DNA of 27,701 nucleotides from Chloroflexota bacterium (GTDB lineage Bacteria; Chloroflexota; Chloroflexia; Thermomicrobiales; UBA6265). Shown in pieces: positions 21,902 through 27,701 of this stretch (positions are counted from its first letter, which is position 1; each line of letters opens with the position of its first letter). The DNA is taken from NCBI GenBank assembly GCA_023423795.1, contig JAFAEX010000022.1:1-27701 (forward strand), written 5' to 3'. Below the pieces are notes generated by a model that did no database searches, had not been told where the DNA came from, and saw only the letters and a list, made by a program, of their open reading frames with translations. The translations under genes were made by a program, and so were the position numbers.

Positions 21902-23830
21902 GTGTCATCGGAGCGATCGGCTCATCAAGGCTGGATCAACGTGGACGTGGACGATCGTAACGTGTGTCCGGATTGCGACGGCGCGGTGTTCGTCGGCGAC
22001 CGTTTCTGTCCGGCATGCGGATATCCCCTCCCCGCGAGAGCCGCTGTCGCTCGTCTGGCGACAGAACACGCGGGCGGCCCCGAACCACTGCTCGGAACGG
22101 CATTCGTCGAGCGCGCCGCGAAGGCCGAGGTCGATATCGCGGCGATCTGGGTGACCGATTTGCACGTGGCCGGGCGGATGGAGCGGGCATTGATGTTCGC
22201 CGGATGCCTGACCCTTGCCGAACTCGCCGAGTTGCCGGCCAGCGCCACCCGGCGCATGCGATCCATCGGGCCGAAGGCGGTCGCCGAGCTGGTGGAGGCG
22301 GCGAATCGGGTGCTGGACGAACGCGACCGATGGTCGGCAGTCACGCGTGAACGCGCCGGCGGGCCCGACGATCCCGGCGCTCCGGCGCTGCCGCGGGCGG
22401 CCCGCGCCGTTGCACATCGACACGCGATAGACCTCACCACGGTATCGCTGGCCCAACTGGACCTGCCGGCGCGGTTACTGGCCATTGCCGGCGGCGCCGG
22501 TGTCCGCACGCTCGACGACCTCCGGCGAATGACGAATATGCAGGTCCGCCGTCGGCTGGGCGTGTTCCAGATCGAAGCTTCCGCCGCCATCGCCCAGTCC
22601 GCGGCACGCTGGGCGGAGGAGGTTGCCGCCGGGGAATCGCCGGCCGTGATGATCGGCGCAGCGCCCAGTGATACCGGGGACCATTGCGGAGTGGAGGGAA
22701 ATACCGGCGAGTCGCCCGATCCCGCCACCGCCCTGCGCCGCCTGCGATTCGCGCTCGCGATCCTGCCGGAGCGCGAGCACGAGATCCTCGCGCACCGGTT
22801 CGGATTCGATGGGCAACCGCCGCTCACGCTCGGGGAGGTCGGCCAGCGGCTGGATCTCACCCGCGAGCGCGTGCGCCAACTGGAGCAACGGACGCTGACG
22901 CGGCCGCAGCCGCTGGGATCGGCGCTGACGACCGCGCGCGTATCGCTCGATGCCTTTCGGCGGCGGCTCGGGCTCGGCTGGCGCGATGACCGGTTCGCCA
23001 CCGCGCTCGACCGCACCGCGCCCCGCGACGAGGCGTCGGCGCCCCTCGTCCGGCTCGTGGCCGCAACGCTGCCCTCAGGAGCCGCGGGTGAACCCGGACT
23101 CACGACCTGCGACGAGGCGGTCATTGCCGTGCTTGCCCGCTCGGGTCCGCTACCGCTGACCGAGGCGGCGGCGCGCGTGGCCGCGGCGATCGACGAGGAC
23201 GACCTTGCCCGGTTCCCGGACCTGTCGCTGGACGAGCGGCTGCTGCTCGTCGGGCCGGGGCAGGTCGGCGAAACGGGATACGACCTGCCGCCAGAACCCC
23301 TGGAGATCCCGAACGACAAACGCATCCGCCGCCTCAATGCCCTGATCGGGGTGATCGAGCGAGGTGGTCCGGCGCATTTCCGCGAGATCGCGGAGGACCT
23401 GGCGCAGCGGCTGCCGCGGGAGTACCTGCTCGACGAAGGCGACGTCCACGCCTGGCTGATCCGCTACTCCGACCATTTCGTGTGGGTCGGCCGCGGACGG
23501 TTCGCCCTGAGGGGCTCGAACCTGGGTCACCGGGACGATCCCGGAGGCGACGAGCAGGAGCCGGAGGAAGCGGGCAGCCGACGACGGCGCGGGGTGGGCG
23601 ACGAAATCGCGGCGGTGGTCAGGGAAAACGGCCCGATGCCGCTGGACGACGTCGTCGCCACCGTGCTGGAGCGGTTCCAGGTCGCGCCGGCTTCGGTGGC
23701 GATGGCCGTTCGCCACGACCGCCGACGGCGGTTCAGTCTCGACGAGGACGGGTGGGTCGCATTGGCCGATCCAGGCGCCGTCGAGCAGTTGTCCGACGAT
23801 CTGGATGACGACCCCTCGGGGGAAGAATGA
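21902..23830 (+). CDS. Zinc-ribbon / RNAP alpha-CTD-like / sigma region 4-like / winged-helix fusion protein
   Basis: This encodes 642 aa and is probably a DNA-binding protein that contacts transcription machinery. Residues 22-39 are a zinc ribbon (CPDC..CPAC). Residues ~84-138 (LTLAELAELPASATRRMRSI, then GPKAVAELVEA) resemble the HhH fold of the RNAP alpha C-terminal domain. A degenerate second copy is at ~176-240. Residues ~278-335 match sigma-70 region 4: LPEREHEILAHRFGF, then LTLGEVGQRLDLTRERVRQL. Two winged-helix/HARE-like units follow at ~470-537 and ~562-622. Sigma region 2 is absent, so it is not a normal sigma factor. GTG 21902 lacks a ribosome site; GTG 21941 has AAGG ten bases upstream and may be the real start. 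It is divergent from fumC and converges with proS. Domain calls rest on motif reading. Confidence 0.82.
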   Translation: MSSERSAHQGWINVDVDDRNVCPDCDGAVFVGDRFCPACGYPLPARAAVARLATEHAGGPEPLLGTAFVERAAKAEVDIAAIWVTDLHVAGRMERALMFAGCLTLAELAELPASATRRMRSIGPKAVAELVEAANRVLDERDRWSAVTRERAGGPDDPGAPALPRAARAVAHRHAIDLTTVSLAQLDLPARLLAIAGGAGVRTLDDLRRMTNMQVRRRLGVFQIEASAAIAQSAARWAEEVAAGESPAVMIGAAPSDTGDHCGVEGNTGESPDPATALRRLRFALAILPEREHEILAHRFGFDGQPPLTLGEVGQRLDLTRERVRQLEQRTLTRPQPLGSALTTARVSLDAFRRRLGLGWRDDRFATALDRTAPRDEASAPLVRLVAATLPSGAAGEPGLTTCDEAVIAVLARSGPLPLTEAAARVAAAIDEDDLARFPDLSLDERLLLVGPGQVGETGYDLPPEPLEIPNDKRIRRLNALIGVIERGGPAHFREIAEDLAQRLPREYLLDEGDVHAWLIRYSDHFVWVGRGRFALRGSNLGHRDDPGGDEQEPEEAGSRRRRGVGDEIAAVVRENGPMPLDDVVATVLERFQVAPASVAMAVRHDRRRRFSLDEDGWVALADPGAVEQLSDDLDDDPSGEE

Positions 23831-23853
23831 CCGCCATTGACGAGGCCGGACCG

Positions 23854-25605
23854 CTACGCGTCGGGTAGGCTGCTCGGCCCGTCGCCGGAGAAGGGCGCGA
23901 GCGCGTCGGCCAGCATCCGCTGCACGGTGGAGAGCGCGTCGGCGAGCGGGACGAAGGTCGCTTCGGACTCGGTGCGGCCCTTGATCTCGGCTTCGCCGCG
24001 GGCGAGGGTGCGCGCGGAGACGGAGACGCGGATCGGGCAGCCGATGAGGTCGGCGTCGTTGAACTTGACCCCGGCCCGCTCGGCGCGGTCGTCGTAGAGC
24101 ACCTCGATGCCGGCGGCGGTCAGGTCCTCGTAGAGTTTGTCGGCCGCCTGCGCCGGGGCATCGTCGTCCGCCGTGTAGATCGAGACCAGCGAGACGTGAT
24201 ACGGCGCGATCGAGGCGGGCCAGGTGATGCCCTTGCCGTCGTAGTGTTGCTCGACGACGGTGGCGGTGACTCGGCCGGATCCGATGCCGTAGCAGCCCAT
24301 CAGGATCGGGTGGCTCTGGCCTTCGGCGTCGAGGTAGGTCGCGCCGAAGGCTTCGGAGTACCGCTCGCCGAGCTTGAAGATGTTGCCGACCTCGATGGCG
24401 CGCTCGGTGGTCATCGGCACGCCGCAGTGCGGGCAGGGCAGCCCGGCGACGGCGGAAGCGATGTCGGCGACGACCGCGGCCTCGTAGTCCCGCCCGAGGT
24501 TGACGTTCTTCAGGTGCCAGCCGACCTTGTTCGCCCCGGCGACGAGGTTCGGGGAGTCGCGGATGGATTCGTCCACGACCACGACGGCATCCCGCACGCC
24601 GACCGGTGAGCCGTAGCCGGGCTCGGCGCCGATGGCGCGGATCTGCTCCGGCGTGGCCGGGGTGAGGGTGCGTTCCCCGCTCGCCTTGCGGAGTTTGGTC
24701 TCGTTGACGTCCAGATCGCCGCGGATGACGGCGAAGACGAAGCGGCCGGATTCGCCGACGAAGAAGACGGCCTTGGCGGTGCGCGACAGCGGCACGTCCA
24801 GGAAGTCGGCCAGCGCCTGGATGGTGGTGGCGTTCGGGGTCTCCACCTCCTCCATCGGCAGCGGGGCCTCGCCGGTCGGCGCGTCGCGGCGGAAGAGGGC
24901 GACTTCCTGGTTCGCCGCGTAGTCCCCGTTCGGGCAGATGAGGACGATGTCCTCGCCGTGCTCGGAAAGGGCCATGAATTCGTGGGACGCGGAGCCGCCC
25001 ATCATGCCGGTATCCGCGCCGACGACGACGAAGTCCAGCCCGCAGCGGCGGAAGATGCGCTCGTAGGCCCGCCAGTGGTTGCGGTACGCCACGTCCAGCC
25101 CGGCCTCGTCGAGGTCGAGGCTGTAGGAGTCCTTCATCGTGAACTCGCGGACGCGGATGAGGCCGCCGCGCGAACGGGGTTCGTCCCGCCACTTGGTCTG
25201 GATGTGGTAGACGAGCATCGGCAACTGGCGGTAGGAGTTGACCTCCGAGCGCGCGAGGTCGGTAACGACCTCCTCGTGGGTCATCGCCAGCACCATGTCG
25301 CGGTCGCCGCGGTCGGTGAAGCGGCCCATTTCGGGGCCGACGGCATCGTAGCGGCCGGACTCCCGCCAAATGTCCGCGGGGTGCACCACCGGCATCATCA
25401 TTTCCTGGCCGCCGATGGCGTTCATCTCTTCGCGGATGATCTGCTCGACCTTCTTGACCACGCGGAAGCCGAGCGGCAGCAGGCTGTAGATGCCCGCGCC
25501 GAGCGGGCGCATCATCGCGGCCCGGAGCATGAGCTTGTGGCTGGGCAGTTCGGCGTCGCCCGGGGCCTCGCGCAGCGTGCGGCCGAACAAGTGGGACATG
25601 CGCAT
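23854..25605 (-). CDS. proS: Prolyl-tRNA synthetase (bacterial type)
   Basis: This encodes 583 aa and charges tRNA-Pro. The bacterial layout is complete. The class II catalytic core has RPLGAGIYSLLPLG, MTHEEVVTDLA and RVREFTMKDSYSLD (motif 2 region). An insertion editing domain of YbaK type spans about residues 240-390 (TIQALADFLDVPLSRTAKAV). Motif 3 is GCYGIGSGRVTATVVE. A C-terminal anticodon-binding domain follows, with RAERAGVKFNDADLIGCP. The start MRM at 25605 has no close Shine-Dalgarno (AAGGGAG is about 14 bases away); the second ATG at 25599 is possible. It is downstream of the cobalamin adenosyltransferase on the same strand, separated by a heptamer hairpin. I see no T-box before it. 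Confidence 0.96.
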   Translation of the reverse strand: MRMSHLFGRTLREAPGDAELPSHKLMLRAAMMRPLGAGIYSLLPLGFRVVKKVEQIIREEMNAIGGQEMMMPVVHPADIWRESGRYDAVGPEMGRFTDRGDRDMVLAMTHEEVVTDLARSEVNSYRQLPMLVYHIQTKWRDEPRSRGGLIRVREFTMKDSYSLDLDEAGLDVAYRNHWRAYERIFRRCGLDFVVVGADTGMMGGSASHEFMALSEHGEDIVLICPNGDYAANQEVALFRRDAPTGEAPLPMEEVETPNATTIQALADFLDVPLSRTAKAVFFVGESGRFVFAVIRGDLDVNETKLRKASGERTLTPATPEQIRAIGAEPGYGSPVGVRDAVVVVDESIRDSPNLVAGANKVGWHLKNVNLGRDYEAAVVADIASAVAGLPCPHCGVPMTTERAIEVGNIFKLGERYSEAFGATYLDAEGQSHPILMGCYGIGSGRVTATVVEQHYDGKGITWPASIAPYHVSLVSIYTADDDAPAQAADKLYEDLTAAGIEVLYDDRAERAGVKFNDADLIGCPIRVSVSARTLARGEAEIKGRTESEATFVPLADALSTVQRMLADALAPFSGDGPSSLPDA

Positions 25606-25668
25606 GGGGTCTGGATGCTCCCTTACGGAGGCGGATTCGTGACGGTGGGAGGATACCAGCCGGGGCGA

Positions 25669-25752
25669 GGCGACAGGCGACAGGCGACAGGACGAGTCGG
25701 TAGCAGGGCTGGCTATCGCTCATCGCCTGTCGCCTGTCGCCTGTCGCCTGTC
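25669..25752. repeat. Inverted tandem heptamers (GGCGACA x3 facing TCGCCTG x4)
   Basis: GGCGACA is repeated three times at 25669-25689, and TCGCCTG is repeated four times at 25723-25750. The two arrays are reverse complements and can form a stem of over 20 bp around a ~33-base loop. The right array lies within the 3' end of the adenosyltransferase gene and the left array in the gap before proS. Confidence 0.9.
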
Positions 25753-26285
25753 TTCGCGACGATCGCGGCGATCCCGGCACGGTGCTCTTCCCAGCGCGCG
25801 AGGGCGAAGAGGAGCGACGACAGGCGGTTGAGGTAGCGCGGGACCTCGGCGTTGCGGACGTGGCCCTCCTCGGCGAGGGCGACCACGCGGCGCTCGGCGC
25901 GGCGGACCGTCACGCGCGCCCAGTCAAGGGCGGCGCCCTGCGCGGTGTCGCCGGGGAGCACGAATTCGCGCAGCGGCGGCGCTTCGGCGGCCAGTTCGTC
26001 GGTCTCGGCGGACAGCCACTCGACCCGGTCCGCGCCGAGTTCGACGCGCTGCGGGTACTGCTCGGTCGTGAAGGCGAGTTCGGCCATCACCTTGTAGAGG
26101 TCGCGCTGGACGGCGACGAGCGCCTCGCGGGTGCGGTCCTCGCGGGCGGCGGCGCGGGCCAGCCCGAGCGCGGAGGAGGCTTCGTCGAGCGCGCCGATGG
26201 CCTCGATGCGCGGGTCGGTCTTGCTCACGCGCGCACCGAGCAGGTCGGTTTCGCCACCGTCGCCGCGGCCGGTGTAGATCTTCAT
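25713..26285 (-). CDS. pduO: Cob(I)alamin adenosyltransferase, PduO type
   Basis: This encodes 190 aa and transfers the adenosyl group of ATP to cob(I)alamin, giving coenzyme B12. The N-terminal TGRGDGGETDLLG (5-17) is the PduO ATP-binding motif. KTDPRIEAIGALDEASSALG and the C-terminal helix with VRRAERRVVAL and RYLNRLSSLLFALAR are typical, including the Arg and Asn residues of the active site. The last ~12 residues (TGDRRQATGDER) are encoded by a heptamer repeat and replace the normal end. ATG 26285 has GGGGACC six bases upstream. It is upstream of proS on the same strand and divergent from the oxidoreductase. Confidence 0.94.
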   Translation of the reverse strand: MKIYTGRGDGGETDLLGARVSKTDPRIEAIGALDEASSALGLARAAAREDRTREALVAVQRDLYKVMAELAFTTEQYPQRVELGADRVEWLSAETDELAAEAPPLREFVLPGDTAQGAALDWARVTVRRAERRVVALAEEGHVRNAEVPRYLNRLSSLLFALARWEEHRAGIAAIVAKTGDRRQATGDER

Positions 26286-26431
26286 GTCGGTCCCCTACCC
26301 CATTCGAGCGAACGTGCTGCCGGGGATGCTACCCCACCGCTCGGCGCGGGCGGTCGAGCAATGCCCGCGTGCTAGGATCATCGGGTTGCTCCCGCCCGAA
26401 GCCTGCCGCACTACGGAGGATGTCCCATACC

Positions 26432-27550
26432 ATGGACCGTGCCGAAACCCCGGCCAGCGACGTCGCGCCGATCCGCGTGGGCGTCATCGGGGCCGGGTTG
26501 AGCGGGTCGCTCCACGTCGCGGCGGCCCGCCTCGTGCCCGGCCTCGAGGTGACGGCGATCGTCGCCCGGCGCGGCGAGCGGGCGGCGGCGATCGCGCTCG
26601 ACGCACGCATCCCCCGGCACGGCGACGACTACCGCGCGATCTGCCGCGACCCGGAGATCGACGCGGTGATCGTCGCCGCGCCGCCGCACCTGCACCACGG
26701 GATGACGATCGCGGCGCTGGAGGCGGGCAAGCACGTCCTGTGCGAGAAACCGATGGCGCGCAACGTGGCAGAGGCGCGGGACATGCAGCGGCTCGCGGAC
26801 CGGGCCGGCGTGGTCGCGATGGTCAACCACCAGCACCGGTTCCTGCCGGTGCGCCGGCGGATCAAGGAACTGGTCGAGTCGGGATTCATCGGCGATCCGC
26901 ACGCGGCCAGCATCGTCGTGACGCGCTCCAGCCTGAACGACCCGTGGGACCGACCGTGGGGTTGGCTGATGGAGGCCGACAAGGCGGGCGGAATCCTCGG
27001 CGCGACCGGGGTCCATTACCTCGACGCGCTGCGCTGGTGGTTCGGCGAGGTGAAGGGCGTGGCCGGGGCGGTCGCCACGCAGGTCAAGCAGAGGCGGCTG
27101 GCGGACGGCTCCGGGATGGCGCGGGTGGACGCCGACGACAACGTGGCGGTCATCCTGCGCTTCGGCGGCGGCGCGCTGGCGACGATCCACGTGACGGCGA
27201 CGGCCGGGGCGGACGGCGACGAGGACATTACCATCGCCGGGTCGCGCGGATTGCTGACGGTGCGCGGCGGCGTCCTGCGCGGGTCGCAGTCCGGCGACAC
27301 CGCGCCGCGGGAGTTCTCCACCCCGGAGGCCGAGGATGCGGCAGCCCAACCCCACTACCTCGTGCGGCCGACGGCAATGCTGCTGGACGCGTGGGCGGGC
27401 GCGATCCGCGACGGCCGGCCGGCCGCGCCAACCTTCGCCGACGGGGTGAAGGTGCAGGAACTGGTGGACGCGGTGGCGCGCTCCAGCCAACAGGGGCGGT
27501 GGATCGACACCAGCGGGCAGCGATGGCCGCTCGGCGGCGGGGTCGGGTAG
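26432..27550 (+). CDS. Gfo/Idh/MocA-family NAD(P)-dependent oxidoreductase
   Basis: This encodes 372 aa. The N-terminal Rossmann fold has GVIGAGLSGSLH (about 16-27). VIVAAPPHLHH and GKHVLCEKPMARN carry the EKP motif with the family's catalytic Lys. GGILGATGVHYLDALRWWFG (split: GGILGATGVHY, LDALRWWFG) carries the C-terminal-domain His used in substrate binding. These enzymes oxidise or reduce sugars, inositols and related compounds with NAD(P); the substrate cannot be told here. GGAGG at 26415-26419 directly touches ATG 26420, so ATG 26432 is preferred. The neighbours give no pathway hint. Confidence 0.93.
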   Translation: MDRAETPASDVAPIRVGVIGAGLSGSLHVAAARLVPGLEVTAIVARRGERAAAIALDARIPRHGDDYRAICRDPEIDAVIVAAPPHLHHGMTIAALEAGKHVLCEKPMARNVAEARDMQRLADRAGVVAMVNHQHRFLPVRRRIKELVESGFIGDPHAASIVVTRSSLNDPWDRPWGWLMEADKAGGILGATGVHYLDALRWWFGEVKGVAGAVATQVKQRRLADGSGMARVDADDNVAVILRFGGGALATIHVTATAGADGDEDITIAGSRGLLTVRGGVLRGSQSGDTAPREFSTPEAEDAAAQPHYLVRPTAMLLDAWAGAIRDGRPAAPTFADGVKVQELVDAVARSSQQGRWIDTSGQRWPLGGGVG

Positions 27551-27558
27551 ACCCATCG

Positions 27559-27653
27559 GGAATGTGATGACGCCAGCGGGGACGCCCGGGAATGATGGCG
27601 TTTACTTTTTCGCCGCGGGAACCGCCCACGTCCACCCGGGGTTGATGGCGTTT
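27559..27653. repeat. Short recurring motif GATGGCGTTT at the right edge
   Basis: GATGGCGTTT occurs at 27594-27603 and 27644-27653, exactly 50 bases apart. A diverged form, GATGACGCC, is at 27566. I see no gene in 27551-27701. The motif may be the start of a repeat array or an operator cluster cut by the window edge. Confidence 0.4.
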
Positions 27654-27701
27654 GCCAAAATAGGGCGGCCACCGGCGATGGGCGCCCGGGACTGGAAGTC
27701 C

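Noticed and set aside
21902..23830. Ordinary sigma-70 factor
   Set aside because: Only a region 4-like segment is present; no region 2 (-10 recognition and core binding) is seen.
25669..25752. CRISPR-like array
   Set aside because: The copies are contiguous heptamers in two opposite orientations without spacers.
23150..25780. An 876-codon minus-strand frame overlapping proS
   Set aside because: It lies on the same strand as proS in another frame; proS has complete class II synthetase motifs, and the alternative is an Arg/Gly-rich shadow.
1..27701. tRNA or rRNA genes
   Set aside because: I scanned for TTCGA-type T-loop boxes with CCA-like ends and for rRNA signature stretches and saw none that folded convincingly.

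Overview
The window is about 27.7 kb of uniformly GC-rich bacterial chromosome. A LysW carrier protein, a T-box with stem I features like those of translational T-boxes, heptanucleotide repeat arrays at gene ends and a Lys/Arg-rich Tat-type exported protein together suggest Chloroflexota, most likely class Thermomicrobia (Sphaerobacter-like). That assignment is inference from gene content; no rRNA is present.

Left part (1-6.6 kb). A secreted protein of unknown function runs off the left edge on the minus strand. It is divergent from a large cyclase/NB-ARC/TPR signalling ATPase (952-3924). A small secreted protein on the minus strand is divergent from a Crp/Fnr-type regulator (4800-5492). A 23-bp inverted repeat and a PAP2 phosphatase on the minus strand follow.

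Central part (6.6-19.3 kb). This is an arginine (and probably lysine) biosynthesis region. argG has its own promoter and ends in a strong hairpin. Next comes a well-preserved T-box leader (about 8112-8422). Its alternative pairings place the Shine-Dalgarno of the next gene in a helix, so it looks translational, and its best specifier reading is CGC (Arg). Downstream, all on the plus strand, are two tandem ornithine carbamoyltransferase paralogues, lysW (54 aa, ending EDWGE), a degenerate LysX-like ATP-grasp protein that has lost its ATP-site residues, lysK, two intact LysX-type ligases with different substrate-loop motifs, a SAM methyltransferase, argC/lysY, argB/lysZ and argD/lysJ. A 14-bp hairpin closes the run. 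The layout indicates that ornithine, and probably lysine too, is made on LysW rather than on an acetyl group. LysX/ArgX loads LysW with glutamate or aminoadipate, LysZ-LysY-LysJ convert it, LysK releases the product, and ArgF plus ArgG carry ornithine on to argininosuccinate. argH and the aminoadipate-forming genes are not in the window.

Right part (19.3-27.7 kb). A Tat-type exported Lys/Arg-rich protein with its own terminator is followed by fumC (minus). Then comes an unusual fusion protein combining a zinc ribbon, RNA polymerase alpha-CTD-like helices, a sigma-70 region 4-like segment and winged-helix-like segments. proS and a PduO-type cobalamin adenosyltransferase follow on the minus strand, separated by an inverted heptamer-repeat hairpin. 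A Gfo/Idh/MocA oxidoreductase and a short repeat-bearing tail end the window.

The points most worth a second look are the LysX-like pseudoenzyme next to lysW, the argF paralogue with HPVE in place of HPxQ, the translational T-box, and the alpha-CTD/sigma-4 fusion protein.
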